Shown one piece after another: positions 47,000-55,871 of a stretch of 64,000 nucleotides of DNA. The notes below the pieces were generated by a model that was not told the origin of the DNA, made no database searches, and saw only the letters and a program-made list of their open reading frames with translations. The stretch is taken from contig AP024710.1 of the NCBI GenBank assembly GCA_024363285.1, positions 3,318,001-3,382,000 on the forward strand, read 5' to 3'. The first letter of the stretch is position 1. Each line of letters opens with the position of its first letter. The translations under genes and the position numbers were made by a program. The DNA is from Leptolinea sp. HRD-7 (GTDB lineage Bacteria > Chloroflexota > Anaerolineae > Anaerolineales > Anaerolineaceae).

Positions 47000-47680
47000 T
47001 TATTCTTCTGGATTATTCATGCGAAAGCCATACCCGCGAACTGTAACAAGGTATTCATGGTCAGGGTCAATCAGAGAGATCCGTTCGCGAAGCCGACGAA
47101 TTAACGCGTCAAGTGCCTGATCAGAAACCCCCTGTGAAACATCATCACTCCATACCTGCGAAATAAGGTCCTGCCGTGAAACCACTTCTCCCGGGTTCTC
47201 ATTTAATATTTGTAAAACTTTGAATTGAGGGACTGAAAGCGGTGGAATCACTTCTGTGCCGCGCACCCAGACCCTTCTTGACCGCATATCTATGCGCAAT
47301 CGGCGAGACTTCAGACGCGAGGGCTTCATTGTCGTTTCCAATGGCATCGTGGCATCAGAGCTAAGATAAATGAATGTCTGTACCATTGCCACCTGTATCT
47401 CATCGCCATCATTCAATATTACCGGATCAATAACCTGCTCTCCATTAGAGAACGTACCATTTTTGCTACCCAGGTCTTCCAGTTGAATGCCAGCCGGAGT
47501 AATGGTCAATCGGGCATGCAGACGTGAGACCTGCCGGTCTGGAATTACCAGAGAACACATCGGATCGCGCCCAATGGTCAACTCCCGATCGATTGACCAC
47601 CGCTGTCCGCTTAATACCCCACTCTGGGCGATAAATACCGGAGATTCCGGAAATCCGCTGGTTTCATGCTGTCTGGACAT
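47000..47680 (-). CDS. FHA - winged-helix (OmpR-type) transcription regulator
   Basis: 226 residues. The N-terminal FHA domain (about 14-110) has LTIGRDPMCSLVIPD, VSRLHARL and GSKNGTF, all phosphothreonine-binding landmarks. The C-terminal trans_reg_C winged helix (about 125-225) has LSVPQFKVLQILNENPGEVVSR and ends with VTVRGYGFRM. The combination implies DNA binding switched by a phosphoprotein. A Ser/Thr kinase is divergent 139 bases away, matching the idea of a kinase-regulator pair, as with PknH-EmbR of mycobacteria, but with domains in the opposite order. AGGAATAAGCC precedes the ATG; TTATA-like -10 sequence is about 35 bases upstream. Confidence 0.9.
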   Translation of the reverse strand: MSRQHETSGFPESPVFIAQSGVLSGQRWSIDRELTIGRDPMCSLVIPDRQVSRLHARLTITPAGIQLEDLGSKNGTFSNGEQVIDPVILNDGDEIQVAMVQTFIYLSSDATMPLETTMKPSRLKSRRLRIDMRSRRVWVRGTEVIPPLSVPQFKVLQILNENPGEVVSRQDLISQVWSDDVSQGVSDQALDALIRRLRERISLIDPDHEYLVTVRGYGFRMNNPEE

Positions 47681-47819
47681 GGCTTATTCCTGAAGTGGAT
47701 TAAATCCCTACGGGGTATAATATAGCAGAAATTGTCCGCTTTAAGCAATCTCAGGATGGATTGGGAAATTCTACGCCGAAAGATCCATACCATCCGGGAA
47801 GAGAAGAGAAAATAAACGC

Positions 47820-48806
47820 ATGCCTATCCCATTGAAAACCGGGGATGTGTTGCGAGGCCGTTATCGAATCCGCCGGATCATAGGCCAGGGTGGTATGGGT
47901 TGTATCTACCTGGCTGATGACATGCGTCTCGAAGGCCGCGAAACCGCTTTAAAAGAGGTAGAACATGACCGAAGTCTACCCCCGGAATTGGTTAAAGAAG
48001 CCCGCGACCAATTCCTGCGCGAAGCGACGGTACTGGCCCGCCTCGACCATCCCAATTTACCCAAGGTATCCGACTTTTTTTCCATTGGAAGTCTGGATTA
48101 TCTGGTGATGGATTATATCCCCGGCAAAGATCTCCGCATGTTAATGATGGAAGCCCGGCAGAATGGCGAGTTCCTGGATGAAAATTTAGTGCTTAGCTGG
48201 GCAAACCAACTTGCCGATGCGCTTACCTATCTGCATAGTCAGGAACCACCGATCTTGCATCGTGATATTAAACCCAGCAACCTGAAACAGACTCCTTCAG
48301 GTTTACTGAAACTGGTGGATTTTGGACTGGTCAAAGTTCTGGCTCCAGGCGAAATCACAATTACCATTCTGCAGGGCCAGGGAACAGCCCGGTATACTCC
48401 TCTCGAACAATATGGAGGCGACAGCGGGCATACCGATATTCGCTCTGATATTTTCGCCTTCGGATCGACACTTTACCATCTGTTGACAAATACTCCGCCC
48501 GCGGATGCGCGTGAACGGTTTCTGCATCCTGAGAGTTTGATACCCATTCAACAAATCAACCCGGAGGTCAGTCCTCGCACGGAAAAAGCCATCATGTGGG
48601 CAATGAGCCTTCATCCAGATGACCGCCCTCCAACGATCAAGGCGTTTCAAGAAAGCCTGCTGGGTGATCGGGTAGCATCTATAACGAACCCCATCACAAA
48701 AACCCGGCGGCCGGGTGACTACCTGTCTACCAATCCCGAGCGAACACTATTCTGGCTTTCTGTAGGTTTAACCGCGTTCAGTCTGCTGGCAGCTTTAATG
48801 CGCTGA
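47820..48806 (+). CDS. Hanks-type serine/threonine protein kinase
   Basis: 328 residues. Gly-rich loop IIGQGGMGCIYLADD, Lys in ETALKEVE, Glu in FLREATVLARLDHPNL, catalytic loop ILHRDIKPSNL, DFG in LKLVDFGLVKVL, the APE-like ARYTPLEQYGG, and DIRSDIFAFGSTLYHLLT all match an active kinase. A single membrane helix lies at the very C-terminus (FWLSVGLTAFSLLAALM) with no external sensor domain beyond it. Unlike PknB it lacks PASTA repeats. It is divergent from the FHA regulator and its stop is one base from the convergent GH3 gene's stop. Confidence 0.93.
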   Translation: MPIPLKTGDVLRGRYRIRRIIGQGGMGCIYLADDMRLEGRETALKEVEHDRSLPPELVKEARDQFLREATVLARLDHPNLPKVSDFFSIGSLDYLVMDYIPGKDLRMLMMEARQNGEFLDENLVLSWANQLADALTYLHSQEPPILHRDIKPSNLKQTPSGLLKLVDFGLVKVLAPGEITITILQGQGTARYTPLEQYGGDSGHTDIRSDIFAFGSTLYHLLTNTPPADARERFLHPESLIPIQQINPEVSPRTEKAIMWAMSLHPDDRPPTIKAFQESLLGDRVASITNPITKTRRPGDYLSTNPERTLFWLSVGLTAFSLLAALMR

Positions 48807-48807
48807 T

Positions 48808-51612
48808 TCAATCATTTTTTCCCGATATCCATTGCGGATACCTGTACCAAATACAGGCGAATCCACTGCCAATCAGGCATCCTGCTCCACTGAATAACAT
48901 CGCACTCCATATCTCGGGAAATGGTTGTCCTATCGGAGTCAACCCGTATACAACAAGACCCAAACTTCCAACCAGGGCTGTTGATAATGAGAAGCGTACG
49001 CCCCACCGCACGGATATTTTATGTGATGCCAATTCATAAAATCCGAACGTGGAGACAAGAAGAACAATCAGCCCCCCCAGCCAACCCATTAAGGACCGTG
49101 TTCTGGTTTCTGTGAAGAAATTTCCTTCAACCTCGGTAGGCGTAATTTGAGGTGTTGGTTCAGGTGACTTCGTCAATGTCGGTTCAGGCGTAGGTGCTAT
49201 AGCTGTCACCTGGGCGCCGCCGGACCCTGGAACATCTAATCGGATTATCTGAGATGTCAACGCGGGTTCGCTGACAACACGTACTTCCAGCAGCCCGGAA
49301 TTGGCAATGCGGAATGTCGTCCGCGCGTACCCGCCTTTTGTCGTAGTTTCTACCTGTTGGACGATGCTCTTTTCATCACCCAGAGTAAAAATGAACCGAA
49401 CAACGGTCCCATCAGGTACCGGGTTATTGTTCTGGTCAACAATGATCCCTGCCATCAAGGGCAGATTATCACCCACATTAAATAACGGAACCTGGGTGGG
49501 TGCGGGGTACTCATTGATAGAAATATCGGGGGTTGATTGCATCCCGGGCATATCAAGCGCAAGAGGAATAATTTGCCTGGCATCCGGTATGGTTACTTTG
49601 ATCAAATCATATCCAATTCCCGGAACACTAACAGGGAGCTTGCCGGCTGAGGGTACTTCTTGAAATAATACCCGGGCAGCCACATCCACAAACGATGGGA
49701 TCTTGCTGTACAGAGCGTAATAAACCGTCAGTTTTGAAATATCCGTCGAATCAAGATAATACGGCGCGTTGAAAGCGAACGCGACCACCTTCTTATTCCG
49801 AACCAGATCCTGACGTTTTGAAAGAAATTGCTTCATTGCCTCAGAAAAAGGCCTATCGACAGATATGGTTTGAAAGGAAAAGATTATCCAATCGGCCTCT
49901 CGAATGTCTGATGAAATAGTTTCAGTATCAGGCGCTCCGCTCAACATTTGCTGCAAGTCGCCAAAGCTATATGAAGACATGCGTGCTCCAGTGACCTGTC
50001 CGCCAGCCTGAGGACCGTACAATCGCAAAACGGCTTTTTGCAGACTGTCAACTCCCATCGTCACCTGTTCAGGGCATTTCTCGCACTGTTTTCCCGTGAT
50101 CACGTCAGTAAAGAAGACTATTCGTTCTTTCATTTCCGGCGGGCGTGCCAGCACATTGGAAAGATCTGCCTCACCTGGGCTGATCAAAGTGACCGCGTTC
50201 TGGGCGATGTCGAAGGTCACCTGGTCATTTTGACCCAACGTATCGAGGTTCTCTCGTGAAGGAAGAACCGTTTCCAGATCAAAGCTCGGATATAAGCGAT
50301 ATTTCATTGCCAGGATTCGTTCGACCGATGTGTTTACCCGTTGCGCGAATGCCTGATCTTCGCGAAATTTTTGAACAAAGAAATCCATTGTCTTGGTCAG
50401 GGTCTCGTACGCGTTGGCATCACCGCTGGAAATAAAGTCATTCACATAGAGCAGATCATTGCCAGCTAATAGCGCGTTTCGAGCCACCTGGCGGGCGTCA
50501 AAGGCGACACCGGTGGGGTCAAAAAACTTGCGGACGGCCGGACTTCCCAGGTTATCGCTTACAAGAAGGCCGCCTGCTTCACGCCAGGGTTGAAGTTCGG
50601 GAAGCCCCATAAGTTGTGAGAGCGCGGTGGCATCAAAGCTTACCGGTTTAGTTGTCGCGCGGATATTTCCCTGAAAACCCTGATACCGAATATGAGAAAT
50701 TGAAAGCCCGTCTGTTATATTTTCCGGCGGGTTCTTCATATTGGTACTGCTGAAAAAGGGGGCTAATTCGATTTGTTTTAGCTGTTCCAATGACTTTCGA
50801 ACCGTGGCCACTTCGTCATCTGCCGGACGATCTGATCCTCCACGGCCAGGGAAATGTTTAGATATCACAGCCATTCGTCCGCGCGAACCTTCATGAATAC
50901 CGGCAATGAAATTCTTGCCCATCTCACCCACCCAAAACGGGTCACCACCAAATGACCGCACACCCAGGTCATCCACCCGTGAACCGGAAATGGTATCAAG
51001 TACATCCAAAGAAGGGCCGAAGTATAGATTAAATCCGAGCCGGCTTAGTTCATCACCGGCTACTGAGCCGGCTTTACGCGCGAGTTCTGGTTTCCATGTC
51101 GCGCCAATTGCCATGGCATCCGGCAACGCCGTCAGGCCGGTCAGAATTTGATCGTTAGGGTAAAGATCGCCTTCCTGTGAGATTCCTAACAGTAGCGGGA
51201 TTCTGTGGGATGGGTCTCCGGTTTCTTTTGGATCAATGGAAAGGCTTTGTAAGGATTGAGTCAACTCAAATATGGATGTTGTGGTATCGGCGGGAAAGGT
51301 GAAATTTCCATTAGCCGCGGAGAGCACAATTCCGCCAACATGCCGGCGGACGACCAGATCATAGATCTGAGAGGTTTCCGAAGTCTCAGTTCCTTTAAAA
51401 GTGACCAGAAATAACTGACCGATCTTCTCTTCCGGCGACATGGTGGAAAGAAGTAACTTTGCCTTTGTCCTTCCCGCGAAAGGGGTAGGTGTATCTGCCA
51501 TGACCGGACTGAAAGGTAAGATAACCGTCAAACAAAAAACCAGGGTTACCAGCCACCGGAAACATAATATCAATGGACCAGTATTCCTGGTTTTCCGAAC
51601 TACCATCGCCAT
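48808..51612 (-). CDS. Secreted GH3-like protein with Ig-like domain and membrane anchor
   Basis: 934 residues. A signal helix (WLVTLVFCLTVILPF, then VMADTPTPF) precedes a family 3 glycoside hydrolase N-domain (about 50-400) with KHFPGRGGSDRPADDEV and LLVSDNLGSPAVRKFF, then a second domain (about 430-660), an Ig-like domain (about 690-790), a Thr/Pro linker and three C-terminal helices. NagZ-type enzymes use an Asp-x-His after KHFPG; here DDE appears instead, so activity is doubtful, although the nucleophile-position Asp in VSDNLG is kept. It probably acts on or binds cell-wall sugar outside the cell. It is 16 bases downstream of the AAA gene on the same strand. Confidence 0.82.
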   Translation of the reverse strand: MAMVVRKTRNTGPLILCFRWLVTLVFCLTVILPFSPVMADTPTPFAGRTKAKLLLSTMSPEEKIGQLFLVTFKGTETSETSQIYDLVVRRHVGGIVLSAANGNFTFPADTTTSIFELTQSLQSLSIDPKETGDPSHRIPLLLGISQEGDLYPNDQILTGLTALPDAMAIGATWKPELARKAGSVAGDELSRLGFNLYFGPSLDVLDTISGSRVDDLGVRSFGGDPFWVGEMGKNFIAGIHEGSRGRMAVISKHFPGRGGSDRPADDEVATVRKSLEQLKQIELAPFFSSTNMKNPPENITDGLSISHIRYQGFQGNIRATTKPVSFDATALSQLMGLPELQPWREAGGLLVSDNLGSPAVRKFFDPTGVAFDARQVARNALLAGNDLLYVNDFISSGDANAYETLTKTMDFFVQKFREDQAFAQRVNTSVERILAMKYRLYPSFDLETVLPSRENLDTLGQNDQVTFDIAQNAVTLISPGEADLSNVLARPPEMKERIVFFTDVITGKQCEKCPEQVTMGVDSLQKAVLRLYGPQAGGQVTGARMSSYSFGDLQQMLSGAPDTETISSDIREADWIIFSFQTISVDRPFSEAMKQFLSKRQDLVRNKKVVAFAFNAPYYLDSTDISKLTVYYALYSKIPSFVDVAARVLFQEVPSAGKLPVSVPGIGYDLIKVTIPDARQIIPLALDMPGMQSTPDISINEYPAPTQVPLFNVGDNLPLMAGIIVDQNNNPVPDGTVVRFIFTLGDEKSIVQQVETTTKGGYARTTFRIANSGLLEVRVVSEPALTSQIIRLDVPGSGGAQVTAIAPTPEPTLTKSPEPTPQITPTEVEGNFFTETRTRSLMGWLGGLIVLLVSTFGFYELASHKISVRWGVRFSLSTALVGSLGLVVYGLTPIGQPFPEIWSAMLFSGAGCLIGSGFACIWYRYPQWISGKND

Positions 51613-51628
51613 GAATTATCTTTTAACC

Positions 51629-52984
51629 TTAAACTTCCACGAAATAAGAATCCGCCGCCGGATCGATCAACTCCTTGGTCAGGGAAGGTTCCTGGTTAGT
51701 GAACCGCGCGTAATCAATTATCTGGTCACACAGATCTCTTGGATGTGACGCACGGGGCAACCGTTTTCGTTTGATATACCATTCCTGAAGCAGATAAGCG
51801 AGACCGGGATCGGTGTATTTCACATTCTTGGATGCGGCAACGCGTTTAAATATTTCACGGTATTCATCATACGTTGGATTGCGTACTTCGATCTTATGGC
51901 GCAACCGGCGCAAGAAAGCTTCATCGACCAGCTCGCGCGGCGGAAGATTCGTCGAGAAGATAACCAGCACATCGAAAGGAACTTCAAGCTTTCGGCCCGT
52001 ATGCAGGTTAAGATAGTCAATGCGGTTTTCCAGAGGAACGATCCAGCGATTCAACAGATCTCTCGGTTTAACCTGCTGCCGGCCGAAGTCATCGATCAAC
52101 AAAATGCCGCCGTTGGCTTTCACCTGGAACGGGGCTTCATAGAATTTCATGGCATCATCAAAAACCAGGTCAAGTCCTTCGAGCGTCAATTCTCCGCCGG
52201 TCATAATAAACGGGCGCTGTACGTAAACCCAGCGCGGATCACGCCGCATACCAGCACGCAGTGTTCCGGTTCCGGCCGGTGTGACTTCTTCGCGGCTGGC
52301 CAGTTTATGGTTGACCGCGTCATACAATTTGATGACCTGCCCGTCGACATAAATGGCAAATGGAATATAGATCGACTGGCTGAACAACATTTCGCCGATT
52401 AATTTCGCAATACTGGTTTTACCATTTCCCGGAGGGCCGTAGAGGAAAATGGAGGTATTTGAGTTGATGGCGGGACCCAGTTGTCCGATTATCCGTTCTG
52501 AAAGCACCAGGCTTGAAAAACCCTCAGATAACATGGATTGGGTCACCTGTATCTTACGGCGGGTCTGTTTTCGGCAGGCTTCAATATAGTATTGGAGCTG
52601 TACAGGTGCCGGACCGGCATACTGGCAGCGGTCCAATGCTTCACGCGCGCGGCTGATACCCGAACCGGTGATGGCAAACAGATACGCGCCCTCGCCCAGA
52701 CCAACCTGTGACGAACGGACTTCCACCAGTTTGTCACGTTTCAGGGTTTCCATCAGAATATCAACAACACCGGTGAATGGCAACGCAACTTCTTCGGCAA
52801 TTTTGAAACCGGACATATACCCCTGAAAATACATAATTTTCAAGATCAGGTCCTGCAGCCACAGGGCGGGAATCCCGGTATCTTCTATCCGTGAAATGGG
52901 TGGGGGGACAAATGCCGGTGGGGCTTCCTGACGAATTGTGCCGGTGACTGGTGCTTGTTGTTGGTTAGGATCGACCGTTGCCAT
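51629..52984 (-). CDS. AAA ATPase with N-terminal winged-helix-like region
   Basis: 451 residues. The N-terminal 150 residues contain a Pro/Gln-rich stretch and a helical, winged-helix-like module (PALWLQDLILKIMYFQGYM). The AAA domain has Walker A GPPGNGKTSIAKL, Walker B GGILLIDDFGRQ, sensor-1 VLVIFSTNLPP and an arginine-finger region EAFLRRLRHKIEV. It is MoxR-like in type but not assignable to a named subfamily. It precedes the GH3-like gene and probably shares a transcript. ATG at 52984 is chosen, with GGAGGG about 12 bases before it; an ATG nine codons earlier is possible but would place that site inside the gene. Confidence 0.82.
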   Translation of the reverse strand: MATVDPNQQQAPVTGTIRQEAPPAFVPPPISRIEDTGIPALWLQDLILKIMYFQGYMSGFKIAEEVALPFTGVVDILMETLKRDKLVEVRSSQVGLGEGAYLFAITGSGISRAREALDRCQYAGPAPVQLQYYIEACRKQTRRKIQVTQSMLSEGFSSLVLSERIIGQLGPAINSNTSIFLYGPPGNGKTSIAKLIGEMLFSQSIYIPFAIYVDGQVIKLYDAVNHKLASREEVTPAGTGTLRAGMRRDPRWVYVQRPFIMTGGELTLEGLDLVFDDAMKFYEAPFQVKANGGILLIDDFGRQQVKPRDLLNRWIVPLENRIDYLNLHTGRKLEVPFDVLVIFSTNLPPRELVDEAFLRRLRHKIEVRNPTYDEYREIFKRVAASKNVKYTDPGLAYLLQEWYIKRKRLPRASHPRDLCDQIIDYARFTNQEPSLTKELIDPAADSYFVEV

Positions 52985-53108
52985 ATCATTAATCTCCCTT
53001 CCTCCTTGCATTAACCCGCTGATGTAGGAGGAGGCCTTAGAATAGTATTACCTTGAATGATTATAGCATCGCCAGTGATAATGCTCAATTTACAAAATAC
53101 TATCTACC

Positions 53109-53144
53109 TTGCCAGTTCTCCTTCTCACCCGTATAATGCTGCCC
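53109..53144 (+). promoter_or_regulatory. Leaderless-type promoter of the GT2 gene
   Basis: TTGCCA (53109-53114), exactly 17 bases, consensus TATAAT (53132-53137), then seven bases to the ATG at 53145. No ribosome-binding sequence fits between. This is the clearest leaderless promoter in the window. Confidence 0.7.
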
Positions 53145-53828
53145 ATGAATGTTACTTCTGTTATCCCTGTTTATAATGAAAAAGCCACCATTGAAGAGAT
53201 CATCCGCCGGGTGAAAGCCGTCAATGTGGTGAATGAAATTGTCATCGTGGACGATGGCTCCACAGACGGTACCCGTGAGATTCTTGCCAGCTATAAAGAC
53301 GATCCTATCGTCAAAGTGTTCCTGCACGATAAAAACCAGGGTAAAGGCGCTGCCGTGCGTACCGGAATTCAGGCTGCCTCGGGAGAAGTATTGATTATTC
53401 AAGACGCTGACCTTGAATACGACCCGCGCGATTACCCCACCCTGCTTAAACCCATTCAGGAAGGCATCGCCGAAGTAGTTTATGGGTCCCGCTTCCTGGG
53501 TGGCGCGCGCAGACCAATTCTGTACTGGAATATGGTGGCCAACAAGATCCTGACCTTCATGACCAATATCCTGTATAACAATATCCTTTCGGATATGGAG
53601 ACCGGTTACAAGGTGTTCTACCGCGAAAAGGTCAAGGACATTCCCCTGCATGCCCACGGTTTTGAATTTGAGCCTGAGTTCACCGCCAAGATTTTGAAAC
53701 GCAATATCCGTATCTTTGAAGTGCCCATCACCTTTAACCCGCGCGAATATTCACAGGGAAAAAAGATTAAAGCCTGGGATGGCTTTATTGCTGTGTGGAC
53801 ATTGATTAAATACCGCTTTGTTGACTGA
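53145..53828 (+). CDS. Glycosyltransferase family 2, dolichol-phosphate mannosyltransferase-like
   Basis: 227 residues. The GT-A start SVIPVYNEKATIEEIIRRVK, the NDP-sugar motif VIVDDGSTDGTREIL, and the metal-binding DxD region IIQDADLEYDP are followed by VYGSRFLGGARRP and METGYKVFYREKV. It has no membrane helix of its own. It should charge polyprenyl phosphate with a sugar for later transfer, for example by GT-C enzymes like the one at 34082. Its ATG at 53145 sits seven bases after a TATAAT box, so the mRNA is probably leaderless. Confidence 0.92.
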   Translation: MNVTSVIPVYNEKATIEEIIRRVKAVNVVNEIVIVDDGSTDGTREILASYKDDPIVKVFLHDKNQGKGAAVRTGIQAASGEVLIIQDADLEYDPRDYPTLLKPIQEGIAEVVYGSRFLGGARRPILYWNMVANKILTFMTNILYNNILSDMETGYKVFYREKVKDIPLHAHGFEFEPEFTAKILKRNIRIFEVPITFNPREYSQGKKIKAWDGFIAVWTLIKYRFVD

Positions 53829-53831
53829 TTG

Positions 53832-53868
53832 AAAACGTCTCCGGTCGATCAAACCGGAGACGTTTTTT
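53832..53868 (+). terminator. Terminator of the GT2 gene
   Basis: AAAACGTCTCCGGT (53832-53845) and ACCGGAGACGTTTT (53853-53866) pair perfectly with a seven-base loop, followed by further T residues. It lies directly after the stop codon. Confidence 0.92.
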
Positions 53869-53906
53869 AATGGGAAAACAGACACTCTCATTGGTAAAAT
53901 CAACCC

Positions 53907-55124
53907 ATGAAATTTATCATCCCTACCATCGGTACCCGCGGTGACGTTCAACCCTATATAGCGCTGTCTTTGGGCTTAATGCGCCACGGGAATCAAGTCA
54001 CCCTCGTTTCCCATCCCTGTATGCGTAATTTGGTGGAATCCTATGAGGTCCCTTTCGCGCCTATGGGTCCAGATATTGACATTGGCTACGAAGCCGCGAA
54101 GATACGCGGCAGGTCAAAGAATTGGATGCTGGGTTTCAAACGAGTTATGGATTTTTCCTTCTCCATGTTGGAACAGTCCTATTCTGACCTTTTACCGCTC
54201 TGCCGCCAGGCTGACGCGGTGATCGTTTCTCATTCCGCCGCCGGTTCGATGGAAGCCGACACGTTGGACCTGCCCCGCGTCAGTGTGACATTGATGCCAC
54301 AGGCCATTCCTGTAAACGATCCGAACGCCTCCTGGATCAATCGAGCTGTTATGAAAGCCGCCGGTACCGCTATGGGAATGATGATGACCCGGCCGCTGGA
54401 AAACATCCGGCGACGTAAAGGGCTGCCCCCGATGGGACCGTACGGTATCACCTCACAAGTATTAAACCTGGTGCCCATCAGTCCTTTGATCGAAAAACCC
54501 AATCCCCTGTGGGAACCTCGCCACAAAATGACCGGGTATTGGTTTGCTCCGCAGCCAAAGACCTTCAACCCGCCTGCCAGCCTCGTTCAGTTTCTGGAAG
54601 CCGGTGAGCCGCCCCTGGTTATCAGCCTTGGGGCGATGAGCCTGAGCGGTGACGATACCCTCGAAGCCGCGCGAGTCACACTGGAAGCGTTAAATCAAAC
54701 CGGTACCCGGGCTATTATTCAGGGGTGGGACGGCGCGTTGCAGACGTTACCGATTCCTCCTACCATCATTTCTGCGGGCTCCATTCCCCATAATTGGCTT
54801 CTTCCCAAAGCCGCCGGACTGATCCATCATGGCGGTTTCGGGACAACGGCAGCGGGATTCCAAGCCGGCATCCCATCCATCGTCATACCCCATATTATTG
54901 ACCAGTACATCTGGGGAAACAAAGTGATGGAATTAGGCGTGGGGTCCAAACCCATCCCCCGTGCCAGGTTGACAATCTCAACGCTGGCAGCCGGGATTGA
55001 AACAATAAAAGACAAAAGAATTAAAGAGAAAGCAGCGATTCTGGGTGAACAAATCCGCAACGAACCCGATGGTGTGGAAACTGCGGTTCAATGGATTGAG
55101 CAAACTTTCGAAATACGCTCGTAA
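53907..55124 (+). CDS. Glycosyltransferase GT1, UGT/sterol-glucosyltransferase-like
   Basis: 405 residues of a two-domain GT-B enzyme. The N-terminus is KFIIPTIGTRGDVQPYIALS with the conserved GTRGDVQP, and the C-terminal sugar-nucleotide motif is IHHGGFGTTAAGFQAGIPSI with VIPHIIDQYIWGNKV. It adds a sugar to a lipid-like acceptor; the sterol name comes from the family. TAAAAT (53895-53900) is six bases before the ATG and no ribosome site is present. The next gene, a GNAT, begins ten bases after its stop, so they share a transcript. Confidence 0.9.
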   Translation: MKFIIPTIGTRGDVQPYIALSLGLMRHGNQVTLVSHPCMRNLVESYEVPFAPMGPDIDIGYEAAKIRGRSKNWMLGFKRVMDFSFSMLEQSYSDLLPLCRQADAVIVSHSAAGSMEADTLDLPRVSVTLMPQAIPVNDPNASWINRAVMKAAGTAMGMMMTRPLENIRRRKGLPPMGPYGITSQVLNLVPISPLIEKPNPLWEPRHKMTGYWFAPQPKTFNPPASLVQFLEAGEPPLVISLGAMSLSGDDTLEAARVTLEALNQTGTRAIIQGWDGALQTLPIPPTIISAGSIPHNWLLPKAAGLIHHGGFGTTAAGFQAGIPSIVIPHIIDQYIWGNKVMELGVGSKPIPRARLTISTLAAGIETIKDKRIKEKAAILGEQIRNEPDGVETAVQWIEQTFEIRS

Positions 55125-55134
55125 TATTTCAAAA

Positions 55135-55680
55135 ATGGATACCTTTTTACGAATGGAAAAGATATCACTCGTCTCCCCTTCTGAAGTTCATGAACAGGCT
55201 GCCCGCGAATATCTTCAAGAACACATCGACAACGGTGAGCCCCATCTACATGGGGCATCCCTTTTTGAAATCTATAATACCTACAGTGAATGGCTCGCAC
55301 ACCTGAAAGCTAATTCCGACCCGAAAACACTCGAACCCGGCTGGGTGGTTTCCAGCACATTCTTCGGTATCCGCGAAAACGATGGACGGATTATCGGAAT
55401 GATCGATATCCGCCACGAATTGAATGATTTCTTACGGAACTACGGGGGAAATATTGGCTATGGCGTCCGCCCTTCGGAAAGGCGGAAGGGCTATGCCACC
55501 CAAATGCTGTCACTCGCGCTGGAGTATTGCCGAAAGCTGGGATTACCTGAAGTTATGGTCTCATGCGACAAAAACAATCCGGCTTCTCGCAACACAATCC
55601 TGCATGCCGGCGGTATTCTGGAAAAAGAAGTAGTACAAGAAGACGGATCAACCGTGCAGATTTTCTGGATCACCTTATAA
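55135..55680 (+). CDS. GNAT family N-acetyltransferase
   Basis: About 181 residues. The acetyl-CoA loop is VRPSERRKGYATQMLSLAL, followed by VMVSCDKNNPASRNTILHAGG, the usual closing motif. A preceding strand GMIDIRHELNDFL fits the type I GNAT pattern of RimJ-like proteins without identifying the substrate. ATG at 55135 is used; ATG at 55153 is a second choice, and an upstream frame overlaps the glycosyltransferase. It lies ten bases after that gene. Confidence 0.82.
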   Translation: MDTFLRMEKISLVSPSEVHEQAAREYLQEHIDNGEPHLHGASLFEIYNTYSEWLAHLKANSDPKTLEPGWVVSSTFFGIRENDGRIIGMIDIRHELNDFLRNYGGNIGYGVRPSERRKGYATQMLSLALEYCRKLGLPEVMVSCDKNNPASRNTILHAGGILEKEVVQEDGSTVQIFWITL

Positions 55681-55796
55681 CATTTTTCTTTTCCAGCGAT
55701 TTTTCCTCACCAATAGTATTAAATTTCAGCGCGATACATAAATCCCGTGATTTCTTGAATCGGATAGTCTGACTGAAAAATGGTAGAAATTGTCTC

Positions 55797-55824
55797 TTGA
55801 CAAGAAGTATACTATGAGTATACT
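55797..55824 (+). promoter_or_regulatory. tetR promoter
   Basis: A consensus TTGACA (55797-55802), 16 bases, then TATACT (55819-55824). The first AGTATACT palindrome (55806-55813) lies in the spacer and the second (55817-55824) covers the -10 box, so a repressor bound there would block the promoter. Confidence 0.75.
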
Positions 55825-55852
55825 TTGTATATCGATAGTATATTTAGTATAC
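55806..55852. promoter_or_regulatory. Tandem AGTATACT operator array before tetR
   Basis: AGTATACT occurs at 55806-55813 and 55817-55824, centres 11 bases apart. Degenerate copies AGTATATT (55837) and AGTATAC (55846) follow. The repeats span the -10 box and the start of the transcript, ten to sixty bases before the regulator gene. A TetR dimer, probably the product of the next gene, is the natural candidate to bind. Confidence 0.7.
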
Positions 55853-55871
55853 CTTCAGGAAGGCAATTTGT

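Noticed and set aside
51896..52402. Plus-strand frame opposite the AAA ATPase gene (168 residues)
   Set aside because: It mirrors a gene with Walker motifs and has no recognisable domain of its own.
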